Source: Thioalkalivibrio halophilus (GTDB lineage Bacteria; Pseudomonadota; Gammaproteobacteria; Ectothiorhodospirales; Ectothiorhodospiraceae). From it: DNA of 44,476 nucleotides. A program made the translations under genes and the position numbers. Shown piece after piece: positions 27,382 to 34,924 of this stretch. The notes under the pieces are model-generated. The model was given only the letters and a program-made list of their open reading frames with translations. It was not told the origin of the DNA and made no database searches. The DNA is taken from positions 1-44,476 of the forward strand of contig NZ_MUZR01000040.1 in assembly GCF_001995255.1 (NCBI RefSeq), in the 5' to 3' direction. Within the stretch, counting starts at the first letter, position 1; every line of letters starts with the position of its first letter.

Positions 27382-28815
27382 ATGACGACAACCGTGACCC
27401 GCACCCGTTTCGCGCCCAGTCCCACCGGGCTGCTGCACCTTGGCAATCTGCGCACCGCGCTGTTCAGCGCCCTGCTGGCGCGGGCGCGCGGCGGGCATTT
27501 CCTGCTGCGTATCGAGGACACCGATGCGGAACGCTCGCGTGCGGAGTTCGTCGAGGCGCTGCAGCAGGATCTGCAGTGGCTGGGGCTGAACTGGGACGAA
27601 GGATACGGCGCGGCCGCCGGCGACGCCGGCCCCTATGCCCAGTCACAGCGTACGGGGCTCTACCAGGCCTACTACGACCGGCTGATCGCGGCCGGCCTGG
27701 CGTATCCCTGTTTCTGCACGCCGGAAGAACTCGAGCGCGGGCGCAAGCGCATGCGTGCCCAGGGCAAGCCGCCGCGCTACCCCGGCACCTGTGCCGGACT
27801 GGACCCGGAGGAGGCGCGACGCCGCGAGGCCGAAGGGCAGCGCCCGACCCTGCGTTTTCGGGTGCCGCTGGGGCGTACGGTGCGCTTCGAGGACGGAGTG
27901 CGCGGCGCGGTGAAGTTCCGCACCGACGAGATCGGCGACTTCGTGATCCGGCGTTCGGACGGCACGCCGGCGTTCTTCTTCTCCAACGCGGTGGACGATG
28001 CCCTGATGGGGGTCACCGACGTGGTGCGCGGCGAGGATCACATCGCCAACACCCCGCGCCAGCTGCTGTTGCTGGAGGCGCTGGAACTGCCGGCGCCCGG
28101 GTATCACCACCTGCCGCTGGTCAACGGCGATGACGGGGCCCCGCTGTCCAAGCGCAACGGTTCGGCCAGCATCCGCGAGCTGCGCGAAGCCGGGGTGCTG
28201 CCGCTGGCGATCCTCAACCACCTCGCGCGGCTGGGTCATCGCTACGAGGAGGAGGGGCTGCTGTCGCTGGAGGGGCTGGCGCAGGGGTTTGACCAGGGGC
28301 GCATCGGCCATTCCGCCGCGCGCCACGACCCGCGCCAGCTGGAACACTGGCAGGCCGAGGCCCTGCGCGCGCTGTCGGACACGGATCTGCAGGCGCATCT
28401 CGCGGGGCTGGGCGTGCTGGACCCGCTGCCGGAAGCGACGCGTGCGGCCTGGATCGCGCTGGCGCGCGACAACATCGCATCGGTGGAAGATGCGCGGTGC
28501 TGGGTAGCGGCCTTTGCGGAGGATCCGGCGCCGCTGAGCGACGCGGCCCGCGACGAGATCGCGGGCGCCGGGCCGGCCCTGTTCGAGGCCGCCCTGGAGG
28601 CGCTGGATACCAGTACGGACTTCCCCGAGGTGGCGAAGGCGGCAGGGGCGGCCACGGGTCGCAAGGGGCGCGGCCTGTTCATGCCGCTGCGCGCGGCGCT
28701 GTCCGGGCAGACCTTCGGGCCGGAGCTGCCGCGCATCCGCGAATATCTGGGCCCGGAGCGCACCCGCGTTCGACTGCAGGCCGCACGCGACGTGGCGGCC
28801 GCGGCCGCCGACTGA
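27382..28815 (+). CDS. gltX: Glutamyl-tRNA synthetase
   Basis: A 477-residue class I synthetase that charges glutamate on tRNA-Glu. The HIGH-type motif is HLGN in TGLLHLGNLRTALF, and the KMSKS-type motif is LSKRN in GAPLSKRNGSAS. A zinc-site pattern CFC followed by RYPGTC is present. The C-terminal helical cage is complete, so this is not the shortened GluQ-type enzyme. The start may be 27373 or 27382, both ATG. The long open frame to 26464 is antisense to the isomerase gene. Some sulfur-oxidising gammaproteobacteria carry two GluRS types, and whether this one discriminates against tRNA-Gln cannot be told here. Confidence 0.95.
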   Translation: MTTTVTRTRFAPSPTGLLHLGNLRTALFSALLARARGGHFLLRIEDTDAERSRAEFVEALQQDLQWLGLNWDEGYGAAAGDAGPYAQSQRTGLYQAYYDRLIAAGLAYPCFCTPEELERGRKRMRAQGKPPRYPGTCAGLDPEEARRREAEGQRPTLRFRVPLGRTVRFEDGVRGAVKFRTDEIGDFVIRRSDGTPAFFFSNAVDDALMGVTDVVRGEDHIANTPRQLLLLEALELPAPGYHHLPLVNGDDGAPLSKRNGSASIRELREAGVLPLAILNHLARLGHRYEEEGLLSLEGLAQGFDQGRIGHSAARHDPRQLEHWQAEALRALSDTDLQAHLAGLGVLDPLPEATRAAWIALARDNIASVEDARCWVAAFAEDPAPLSDAARDEIAGAGPALFEAALEALDTSTDFPEVAKAAGAATGRKGRGLFMPLRAALSGQTFGPELPRIREYLGPERTRVRLQAARDVAAAAAD

Positions 28816-28840
28816 TCCGCCGGGTCAGCGGGGTGGCCGT

Positions 28841-29704
28841 TCAGGCCGCCTCGTGGGTGCCGAACGCGCGCGCCCGCAGGGTGTTGTCCAGCAGCATGGC
28901 GACCGTCATCGGGCCCACGCCGCCGGGGACCGGGGTGATCCAGTCCGCGCGCTCCGCCGCGCCGTCGAATTCCACGTCGCCGCACAGCGTGCCGTCATCG
29001 CGCCGGTTGATGCCGATGTCGATGACCGTGGCCCCCGGTTTGACCCAGTCGGCCTTGACCAGCCCGGGCTTGCCAACCGCCGCCACCAGGATGTCGGACT
29101 GGCGGGCGATGGCCGCGGTATCCGGGGTGAACCGGTGACAGATGGTCGGCGTGGCGCCGGCCAGCAGCAGTTCCAGCGCCATTGGCCGGCCAACGATGTT
29201 GGAGGCGCCGATGATGCAGGCCGTGCGCCCCTTGAACGGCTCCTCGATATGGCGCAGCAGCTGGATGACGCCCCAGGGCGTGCAGGGCCGCAGGCGCGGG
29301 ATGCGCGCCACCAGCCGCCCGACGTTGTAGGGATGGAAGCCGTCCACGTCCTTGGCCGGGGAGATGCGCTCGATGATGGTTTCCGGGTCGATGTGCTCCG
29401 GCAGCGGCAGCTGGACCAGGATCCCGTCGATGGTGCGGTCGGCGTTGAGCTGGTCGATCAGCGCCAGCAGATCGGTCTGCGGCGTGCCCGACGGCAGGTC
29501 ATAGGAGTGCGAGACCACGCCCACCTGTTCACAGGCCTTGCGCTTGTTGCGCACGTACACCTGCGAAGCCGGATCGGCCCCCACCAGGACCACAGCGAGA
29601 CCCGGCGGGCGCAGATCGCGCGAGGTCATGGATTCGATCTCGGTGGCGATGCGGGCGCGGTGGGTCTGCGCGATGGCGCGTCCGTCGATGGTCTGGGCTG
29701 TCAT
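28841..29704 (-). CDS. folD: Methylenetetrahydrofolate dehydrogenase / cyclohydrolase FolD
   Basis: A 287-residue bifunctional enzyme that oxidises 5,10-methylene-THF to methenyl-THF and hydrolyses it to 10-formyl-THF. The catalytic Tyr/Lys region is [13 protein letters not shown], with [22 protein letters not shown] (NADP binding) and [14 protein letters not shown], all canonical. ATG 29704 gives the usual [12 protein letters not shown] start. The upstream 27 codons are not part of the protein. It converges with gltX (25 bases between stops) and has its own promoter. Confidence 0.96.
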   Translation of the reverse strand: MTAQTIDGRAIAQTHRARIATEIESMTSRDLRPPGLAVVLVGADPASQVYVRNKRKACEQVGVVSHSYDLPSGTPQTDLLALIDQLNADRTIDGILVQLPLPEHIDPETIIERISPAKDVDGFHPYNVGRLVARIPRLRPCTPWGVIQLLRHIEEPFKGRTACIIGASNIVGRPMALELLLAGATPTICHRFTPDTAAIARQSDILVAAVGKPGLVKADWVKPGATVIDIGINRRDDGTLCGDVEFDGAAERADWITPVPGGVGPMTVAMLLDNTLRARAFGTHEAA

Positions 29705-29735
29705 TCGGTCTCGTCCGGCAGGAGGGCTGAACGCG

Positions 29736-29764
29736 ATGATCCCATGGCACAGCCGGGTCCTCAA
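29736..29764 (-). promoter_or_regulatory. Predicted promoter of folD
   Basis: On the minus strand TTGAGG (29764-29759), 17-base spacer, GATCAT (29741-29736). It lies about 30 bases before the folD start codon. Confidence 0.45.
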
Positions 29765-29808
29765 GGAAGGTCGGAGACGATTCACGGGGCTGCGACGCGG
29801 GCCATGGC

Positions 29809-29837
29809 TTGACCCGGGGGCCTCCCGGCGCTACGAT
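29809..29837 (+). promoter_or_regulatory. Predicted promoter of the Pro-Arg-His-Lys tRNA operon
   Basis: TTGACC (29809-29814), 17-base spacer, TACGAT (29832-29837). The transcript would start near 29844, about 35 bases before tRNA-Pro. Confidence 0.6.
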
Positions 29838-29878
29838 TTCGCACTCGCTGTGCAGGACCCATTGCGGGAACGGCTCGA

Positions 29879-29955
29879 CGGGGTATAGCGCAGTCTGGTA
29901 GCGCGCCTGCTTTGGGAGCAGGATGTCGGGGGTTCAAATCCCTCTACCCCGACCA
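29879..29955 (+). tRNA. tRNA-Pro (TGG)
   Basis: Cloverleaf with acceptor CGGGGTA/TACCCCG, anticodon stem CCTGC/GCAGG and loop TTTGGGA (anticodon TGG), T-arm GGTTCAAATC and encoded CCA. 77 bases. First gene of the cluster. Confidence 0.96.
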
Positions 29956-30001
29956 TGGCGGACGCAACCGGCTGGAACAACCCGGATGCCCGGCGGCAAA
30001 C

Positions 30002-30078
30002 GCGCTCGTAGCTCAACCGGATAGAGCACCGGCCTTCTAAGCCGGCGGTTGCAGGTTCGAGTCCTGCCGGGCGCGCCA
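30002..30078 (+). tRNA. tRNA-Arg (TCT)
   Basis: Acceptor GCGCTCG pairs with CGGGCGC (one G-T wobble). Anticodon stem CCGGC/GCCGG has loop CTTCTAA (anticodon TCT). T-arm GGTTCGAGTCC and encoded CCA are present. 77 bases. Confidence 0.96.
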
Positions 30079-30121
30079 GAGCCCGGATCGGCAATGGCCG
30101 AAGCAGTGAAACAATACGGTG

Positions 30122-30197
30122 GTGACCGTAGCTCAGTTGGTAGAGTCCCGGATTGTGACTCCGGTTGTCGTGGGTTCGAGTCCCATCGGTCACCCCA
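30122..30197 (+). tRNA. tRNA-His (GTG)
   Basis: Acceptor GTGACCG pairs with CGGTCAC, with C at position 73 and G encoded at position -1 (30121), the identity pair for HisRS. Anticodon loop TTGTGAC gives GTG. CCA is encoded. Confidence 0.96.
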
Positions 30198-30224
30198 TCC
30201 CTCGCTTGTGCTCGTCCGTACCGG

Positions 30225-30300
30225 GGGCCGTTAGCTCAATTGGTAGAGCAGTGGACTCTTAATCCATTGGTTGAAGGTTCGATTCCTTCACGGCCCACCA
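30225..30300 (+). tRNA. tRNA-Lys (CTT)
   Basis: Acceptor GGGCCGT pairs with ACGGCCC. Anticodon stem GTGGA/TCCAT encloses loop CTCTTAA (anticodon CTT). CCA is encoded. Last tRNA of the cluster. No clear terminator follows before the toxin-antitoxin pair. Confidence 0.95.
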
Positions 30301-30474
30301 TCTTTACGTGTCTTTCCGCATGGCGACCCGAGCGGTCCGGCGGCCACCGGCCTCGCAGCCGCGCCATGAGTTCCCTCTCCCTCCCGCATGCTTCCCCCAC
30401 CGGCGGTTCTGCCCGAAGCCGGATTGCGCCATGCTACATTGATGGCCTCTGCGGCGCGGTGCGGAGCACGATCA

Positions 30475-30894
30475 ATGACGGATGCCCTGACAATCGAGAC
30501 GATCACCGAGCGGGTCCAGAGGGTGTTCGCGCGTTACCGCGAAGTGGATGCGGTCTTTCTGTTCGGCTCTCGCGCGGAGGGTCGGGCGCGGGAGGGCAGT
30601 GACATCGATCTCGCGCTGGTCGGCCCCGCCGGGGCGATCGAGCCGCGCCGCCTGGACATCCTGACGGATCTGGCGCGGGAAGGGCTGGATGCGGTGGATC
30701 TGGTGCTGCTCGATGGCGCGGATCCGGCATTGCGTTTCGAGGCCGTACGGCCGAACTGCCTGCTGCATGCCGGGCCCGACTTCGATCGGGGCAGTTACTA
30801 CTCGCTTGCGCTGCGGGAATACTTCGATTTCGAACCCTACCTCCGTGTCCAGCGCGAGGCCCTGAAGGAAAGGCTGCTCGATGGTCAGGCCTGA
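30475..30894 (+). CDS. MNT-domain nucleotidyltransferase antitoxin (MntA-like)
   Basis: A 139-residue minimal nucleotidyltransferase. G31-S32 and D43-x-D45 form the GSx10DxD motif (LFGSRAEGRAREGSDIDLAL), and a later Asp in AVDLVLLD could be the third metal ligand. In known MntA/HepT pairs the MNT protein transfers AMP groups to the HEPN toxin and so silences it. The gene overlaps the HEPN gene by 14 bases. ATG 30475 gives a typical short N-terminus. The 174 bases between the last tRNA and this gene show no gene. Confidence 0.85.
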   Translation: MTDALTIETITERVQRVFARYREVDAVFLFGSRAEGRAREGSDIDLALVGPAGAIEPRRLDILTDLAREGLDAVDLVLLDGADPALRFEAVRPNCLLHAGPDFDRGSYYSLALREYFDFEPYLRVQREALKERLLDGQA

Positions 30895-31294
30895 AGTCAT
30901 CCGCAGACGCATCGAGGCCGTCTCTGAGAACCTCGAGGTCCTCGAACGGCTTGCGCGGTACGACGAGGACGAGTTCCTCGCTGACCCGGAGCATTACGGT
31001 AGCGCCGAACGCTTCCTCCAGCTTGCGCTGGAAGCGCTGCTGGACATGGGCAGCCACGTGATCGCGGACAATGGTCTGGGCTCGGTGAACCAGGGGCGGG
31101 ACATCCCCCGTCTGTTCCGCGAACACGGGTACATTGACAGCGCGCTGGAAGAAAAATGGCTGCGGATGATCGGTTTCCGAAACATCCTGGTCCATGCCTA
31201 CCTGCAGCTGGATCGCAGGCAGGTGTACCAGGTCCTGTGCAATGACCTCGCTGACATTCGTGCCCTGCAGCGGACATTCGCGAGTTTCCTCTGA
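30881..31294 (+). CDS. HEPN-domain toxin, HepT-like RNase
   Basis: A 137-residue helical HEPN protein of the DUF86 (HepT/YutE-like) type. The RNase motif Rx4HxY is intact: R100, H105 and Y107 in RNILVHAY. In characterised pairs the Tyr of this motif is AMPylated by MntA. It overlaps its partner at the start, so both are coupled. The pair sits directly downstream of four tRNA genes and upstream of a converging housekeeping gene, which is consistent with insertion of a small mobile module. Confidence 0.87.
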   Translation: MVRPEVIRRRIEAVSENLEVLERLARYDEDEFLADPEHYGSAERFLQLALEALLDMGSHVIADNGLGSVNQGRDIPRLFREHGYIDSALEEKWLRMIGFRNILVHAYLQLDRRQVYQVLCNDLADIRALQRTFASFL

Positions 31295-31330
31295 CCGAGT
31301 GGGTGTCGTCTGCGTGCGCGCGCAGGGCTG

Positions 31331-32758
31331 TTACCGCTCCTCGCGGAATTCGCGCGCCGTGCGGCTGGCCGTCTCGCGTTTGTCCTCGATGCGCTGGCGG
31401 TCGCGCTCGCTGGCGTCCCCGGCCTCCAGGGCCACCTCGAACTGCCGCACCGCTTCTTCGTACTGGCCGCGATGGAAGAAATACTCGGCCATGGTCTCGT
31501 GGCGCAGGGCCTCGCGGCCGGCCTCGCTGGCGATGTTCGCCTGCAGGCGCAGCAGGGCCGGTTCCGGTGCTTCGGTCTCGCGGATCATGCGCGAGGTGAT
31601 CCGCAGCGCCCGGTCGTAGTTTCCGATATCGCGCTGGACGCGGGCCATGCGCTCGCGCACCACCGGGTGGCCGGGGTAGACGGCGTCCAGGTCCTCGAGG
31701 CTGTTGAGGGCTGCTTCGTGTTCCCCGGTTGCGCGTTCCACGGCGATCCGCGCCAGTTCCAGGGTGAGTGTGGGGGCGTCGGGCGCGTCGATACGGTCCA
31801 GGAGCTGGCGGGCCTCGCGCGGATTGTCGCGTTCAAGCTGTGCGATCGCGCCCCCGTACAGCTCCGCGGCGGAGGCATCCTCGCCGATTCGGTCCAGTGC
31901 GCGCCGTGGATCGCTCAGCGCCCGGGCGCGGGCCTGCATCCAGGCGAATTCGGGGCCCTGGTTGCGCACGCCTTCGGGCTTGTCGCGTGCGCGGTTGCGC
32001 GTGTCGGTGATGCGGTCGAGCGTGACCGGGTGGGTGCGCAGATATTCGGGTACCGCGTCGCCCGCCCCCCGGGAAAGCTCCTGCATGCGCTCGAAGAAAT
32101 CGGCCATCGCATCAGCGTCGAAATCGCTGGCGGCCAGAATGCGCATGCCGACCCGGTCGGCTTCCGCCTCGTTGGCGCGCGTGAAGTTGATCCGGGACTG
32201 CATGCCGCCGGCGACGCCGCCGGTGATCACCGCCTGACCGAGCTGCGGGTCGATCCCCGCTGCCAGGACCCCGGCGAGGATCGCCAGGCCGGTGCGGAAG
32301 TTGATCTCGCGGCCGCGGGCGAACATGCGTGCGAGATGGCGCTGGGTCACGTGGGCGATCTCGTGCGCCATGACCGCGGCGAGTTCCGCCTCGTCCCGCG
32401 TTTCCAGCATCAGCCCGGTGTGCACCCCGATGATGCCGCCCGGCATCGCGAAGGCGTTGACCTGATCGTTGTCGATCGGGATGAAGTGGAACGTGATGCG
32501 TTCGCCGTCACTGTGGCTGGCAAGCTGGCGGCCCAGCGATTCCACGTAGAAGCGGATTTCCGCATCGTCCACGACCGGCAGGGAGCGACGTACTTCGCGC
32601 AGCAGGGAGCGGCCGAGCTCGCTTTCTTCGGCGGGTGTCAGGACGCCGCCCGAGGCTTCGCCGAGGCGCGGGAGGGAGGTATCCGCAGAGGTGCTCGCCG
32701 GTGCCAGAAAGAGCACCAGAAGAAGCGGGATCAGGAACGTGAGGAGGGTCTTTTTCAT
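31331..32758 (-). CDS. BepA-like M48 family metalloprotease with C-terminal TPRs
   Basis: A 475-residue periplasmic zinc protease and chaperone for outer-membrane protein assembly. A signal peptide covers about residues 1-25 (KKTLLTFLIPLLLVLFLAPAS). The zinc motif H132-E-I-A-H136 and the distal Glu in NEAEADRVG (about 197-199) are present, with NAFAMPGG and the substrate-gating region between. The second half holds TPR-like helices (EYFFHRGQYEEAVRQFEVAL). ATG 32758 is chosen for the signal peptide. The longer frame to 32941 is antisense to the neighbouring gene. Family architecture and length (E. coli BepA 487) agree. Confidence 0.92.
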   Translation of the reverse strand: MKKTLLTFLIPLLLVLFLAPASTSADTSLPRLGEASGGVLTPAEESELGRSLLREVRRSLPVVDDAEIRFYVESLGRQLASHSDGERITFHFIPIDNDQVNAFAMPGGIIGVHTGLMLETRDEAELAAVMAHEIAHVTQRHLARMFARGREINFRTGLAILAGVLAAGIDPQLGQAVITGGVAGGMQSRINFTRANEAEADRVGMRILAASDFDADAMADFFERMQELSRGAGDAVPEYLRTHPVTLDRITDTRNRARDKPEGVRNQGPEFAWMQARARALSDPRRALDRIGEDASAAELYGGAIAQLERDNPREARQLLDRIDAPDAPTLTLELARIAVERATGEHEAALNSLEDLDAVYPGHPVVRERMARVQRDIGNYDRALRITSRMIRETEAPEPALLRLQANIASEAGREALRHETMAEYFFHRGQYEEAVRQFEVALEAGDASERDRQRIEDKRETASRTAREFREER

Positions 32759-32763
32759 GATAC

Positions 32764-32791
32764 GGGGGCCGGTGGTGGGCCGACCCCCGCA
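32764..32791 (-). other. Intergenic hairpin upstream of the bepA-like gene
   Basis: On the minus-strand RNA a 10-bp stem (one U-G wobble, about 32791-32782 with 32773-32764) can form. On the plus strand the same position is a C-A mismatch, so it is better suited to minus-strand RNA. It lies between the small unknown gene and the protease gene, with no T-run. Confidence 0.35.
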
Positions 32792-32813
32792 GCGTGATGC
32801 TGCCGCTTGCGTA

Positions 32814-33125
32814 TTACTTGCCCAGCCCGGGGGCCGAGGAGTAGGCCCGCATGCTGTCGCGGTCCTTCCACAGCTTCGGTTGCAGCACCGACTCCGGGAC
32901 CATGAATTTCTTGCGGTCCAGGACCTTGTGGGTGCGAGCAATCTTCACCACGTTGTCGTACTTGAGCTTGAACAGCAGGCCCACGTCGCCGCCGGAGGTG
33001 TAGCGAACGATCATGTGATCGTCCTCCATGCGATGGACGTAGATGTTCGCCGGGCGCAGCTTGCCCTGGCCATCCTTCATCGTCACGGCGTAGTGGCCGT
33101 CTACCTGGAAATCACTCTTTTCCAC
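32814..33125 (-). CDS. Conserved-looking small protein of unknown function
   Basis: A 103-residue protein I do not recognise. It starts at GTG 33125, preceded by GGAGGA about 8 bases upstream. The sequence alternates short beta-like stretches (HYAVTMKDG, ANIYVHRMED, HMIVRYTSGG, LLFKLKYDNVVKIART) and has no Cys, signal peptide or membrane helix, so a small cytoplasmic beta-barrel is likely. It is transcribed away from the rhodanese-tusA-hdr unit, and the dyad at 33211 lies between the two. The protease gene follows 55 bases downstream. Function in sulfur metabolism is only suggested by position. Confidence 0.7.
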   Translation of the reverse strand: MEKSDFQVDGHYAVTMKDGQGKLRPANIYVHRMEDDHMIVRYTSGGDVGLLFKLKYDNVVKIARTHKVLDRKKFMVPESVLQPKLWKDRDSMRAYSSAPGLGK

Positions 33126-33210
33126 CGGAAAATCCTCCGCAGGACTGTTTAGGCGGGCGTGACCTTACCACGTCTGACCGCCGCGGGCGAGACCGGTTCC
33201 CTCGGCCGGT

Positions 33211-33226
33211 GTTGCCGAATGGTAAC
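33211..33226. promoter_or_regulatory. Dyad GTTGCC-N4-GGTAAC, candidate operator (copy 1)
   Basis: Imperfect palindrome in the divergent gap, about 55 bases upstream of the predicted rhodanese transcript start and about 90 bases from the minus-strand gene start. It matches the copy at 34091 at 11 of the 12 half-site bases. A regulator-binding role is inference. Confidence 0.45.
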
Positions 33227-33245
33227 GTCAGTCGCCCGCAACCAT

Positions 33246-33273
33246 TTGCAATTGTGCGCGGTTTCGATATGCT
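33246..33273 (+). promoter_or_regulatory. Predicted promoter of the rhodanese gene
   Basis: TTGCAA (33246-33251), 16-base spacer, TATGCT (33268-33273). It fits transcription of the rhodanese gene from about 33280. Confidence 0.5.
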
Positions 33274-33360
33274 CCGCGCCCACCGTGTGCGTGGCCTTTA
33301 TGCATGGGTAGCGCGCACCTGCTACACCGCCCGGAAATCAACCGGAAACTGGAGCTGGCC

Positions 33361-33690
33361 GTGTACGGATTCTCGGAAATCACCCCGGATGAACTGGAGC
33401 AGTGGCGCACTGAGGGTCGGGATTTCCGGCTGGTGGATGTGCGTCAGCCGGCCGAGACCGGCCGCGGGGTGATCCCGGACGCCGAACTCGTGCCCCTGGC
33501 GGCCGTGCCGCCGCGCAAGGACGAGTTCAGCGGAGATGAGACCCCCGTGGTGTTCTATTGCCAGAGCGGGGCGCGTTCGGCCCAGGCCTGCGCCTTCATG
33601 TCCCAGCAGGGCGTGGAGGGCGTGTATAACCTGCGGGGCGGCATCATGGGCTGGGCGCAGTCCGGCCGCTCGATTGTTACGCCCGATTAG
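33361..33690 (+). CDS. Single-domain rhodanese (sulfurtransferase)
   Basis: A 109-residue rhodanese with active-site loop C67-Q-S-G-A-R in VVFYCQSGARSAQACAF, plus RLVDVRQPAE and NLRGGIMGWAQ. The GTG at 33361 is chosen because GGAG lies 6 bases upstream and the protein then starts just before the domain. ATG 33304 in the same frame lacks a ribosome site. It precedes tusA by 104 bases. In sulfur oxidisers rhodanese, TusA and DsrE-type proteins form a relay that hands sulfane sulfur on to Dsr or sHdr. Here it would feed TusA. Confidence 0.88.
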   Translation: MYGFSEITPDELEQWRTEGRDFRLVDVRQPAETGRGVIPDAELVPLAAVPPRKDEFSGDETPVVFYCQSGARSAQACAFMSQQGVEGVYNLRGGIMGWAQSGRSIVTPD

Positions 33691-33697
33691 CATCTGG

Positions 33698-33726
33698 TTG
33701 TATTCCGATTCCGTTTCCCCTATAAG
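33698..33726 (+). promoter_or_regulatory. Predicted promoter of tusA
   Basis: TTGTAT (33698-33703), 17-base spacer, TATAAG (33721-33726). It gives tusA its own start about 60 bases before the ATG. A short dyad GACCG-GTAA-CGGTC (33747-33760) follows in the leader. Confidence 0.55.
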
Positions 33727-33794
33727 GGGGAGTTCGGCGGATCCACGACCGGTAACGGTCAACCATTACGAAGACTCACAAAGGAGAGAAAGCC

Positions 33795-34025
33795 ATGGCC
33801 AACTTCGATCAAGAGCTCGACGCCTCCGGCCTGAACTGCCCGCTGCCCATCCTGCGTGCCAAGAAGGCGCTGGCCTCCATGGATGCCGGTCAGGTGCTGC
33901 ACATCATCGCCACTGACCCGGGCGCGGTGAAGGACTTCCAGGCGTTCGCCAAGCAGACCGGCAACGAACTGATGGAGCACAAGGAAGAGGGCGGCAAGTT
34001 CTACTTCCTGGTCAAGAAGGCCTGA
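33795..34025 (+). CDS. tusA: Sulfur carrier protein TusA
   Basis: A 76-residue sulfur carrier. The persulfide cysteine is C15 in LNCPLPILRAKKAL, the CPxP signature. The rest (GQVLHIIATDPGAVKDFQAFAKQTGNEL) is classical TusA. AAAGGAG lies about 9 bases before the ATG. It should take sulfur from the rhodanese next door and pass it to DsrE and the sHdr/LbpA proteins. A 12-bp hairpin after the stop separates it from hdrC1, which agrees with a higher level of tusA transcript. Confidence 0.97.
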   Translation: MANFDQELDASGLNCPLPILRAKKALASMDAGQVLHIIATDPGAVKDFQAFAKQTGNELMEHKEEGGKFYFLVKKA

Positions 34026-34043
34026 GGTCTCCTGACGCATCGA

Positions 34044-34077
34044 AGCCCGGGGCCGGTCTCGCGAACGGCCCCGGGCT
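34044..34077 (+). terminator. Strong hairpin between tusA and hdrC1
   Basis: A perfect 12-bp GC stem (34044-34055 with 34066-34077, 10-base loop) just after tusA. No T-run follows, so it may be a partial terminator or an RNA-stability element. Confidence 0.45.
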
Positions 34078-34090
34078 GCCGGTAGACGCG

Positions 34091-34106
34091 GTTACCGTGA
34101 GGTAAC
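34091..34106. promoter_or_regulatory. Dyad GTTACC-N4-GGTAAC, candidate operator (copy 2)
   Basis: Perfect 6-bp half-sites around a 4-base centre, about 84 bases before the hdrC1 start. It shares pattern and spacing with the copy at 33211. I see no strong -35/-10 pair right beside it. Confidence 0.45.
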
Positions 34107-34189
34107 TGGATTGATGCCTGGACCCGATCTAGGCTGGCTGCAAGGTCCGTACAAAAGAGGCCTGCTCGCCCACAGCGAAGAGGTGACAT

Positions 34190-34882
34190 ATGGCGACATA
34201 TGCTGAGATGCAGCAAATCTTCGACGACATCCGCGGAGATTTTCGCTACGACCATGATCTCAACGGCTGCCTGAACTGCGGGATCTGCACGGCGACGTGC
34301 CCTTCCGCCCAGTTCTACGACTACTCCCCGCGCGAGATCGTCCAGCTGCTCTGGACGGAGAACGTCGAGCAGATCTACGACGCGATGCAGGAAAAGATCT
34401 GGGCCTGCGCCCAGTGCATGACCTGCGCCGCCCGCTGCCCGTTCAAGAACTCCCCCGGCGGTCTCGTCGCGATCATGCGCGAGGTGGCCATCAAGCACGA
34501 GATGCAGTCGGCCAAGGACGTTCTTCGTCCGTTCGGGCGCGTGATGCTCAAGCTGATCACGACGGGTAACCAGCTTTCGCCCGACATGATCCAGCCCGAT
34601 CACTTCCCGGACTGGGGTCCCAATATCCAGAAGGTGGAAGGCGATCTCCAGGTGCTGCGCAAGGCCATCCCGGTGAAGACCCTGCAGACCGTGGAAACGG
34701 CCTGGGAGGTCTCGCTCAAGACTTCGGTCGAGATGTACACCATCTGGGAAATGACCGGCGTTCTGAAGTCCCTCGAACTGATGGATGAAAACCTCTTTGA
34801 CGTGATCGAGGACTTCATCGACGAGAAGCGCGAGGATTACGAAGACTGGCTCGAGGAGCAGGAAGAGGAAGACGACGAGTAA
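34190..34882 (+). CDS. hdrC1: sHdr iron-sulfur subunit HdrC1
   Basis: A 230-residue protein with two [4Fe-4S] motifs, C27-x2-C30-x2-C33-x3-C37 and C73-x2-C76-x2-C79-x3-C83, each followed by Pro. It has the HdrC-like helical body and a very acidic C-terminal tail (EDWLEEQEEEDDE). In sulfur-oxidising bacteria HdrC1B1A-hyp-C2B2 form a cytoplasmic complex that oxidises LbpA-bound sulfur to sulfite. It carries electrons between the HdrB and HdrA centres. The start follows a GAGGTG ribosome site. First gene of the core operon. Confidence 0.93.
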   Translation: MATYAEMQQIFDDIRGDFRYDHDLNGCLNCGICTATCPSAQFYDYSPREIVQLLWTENVEQIYDAMQEKIWACAQCMTCAARCPFKNSPGGLVAIMREVAIKHEMQSAKDVLRPFGRVMLKLITTGNQLSPDMIQPDHFPDWGPNIQKVEGDLQVLRKAIPVKTLQTVETAWEVSLKTSVEMYTIWEMTGVLKSLELMDENLFDVIEDFIDEKREDYEDWLEEQEEEDDE

Positions 34883-34924
34883 TCGTCGGCGTCCCTCCGG
34901 TTCCGCGACATCAGGAGAAGCGTT

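Noticed and set aside
26464-28815. 783-codon reading of gltX with a long N-terminal extension
   Set aside because: The extra part is antisense to the exported cyclophilin gene and has no ribosome site. The synthetase begins at 27382 or 27373.
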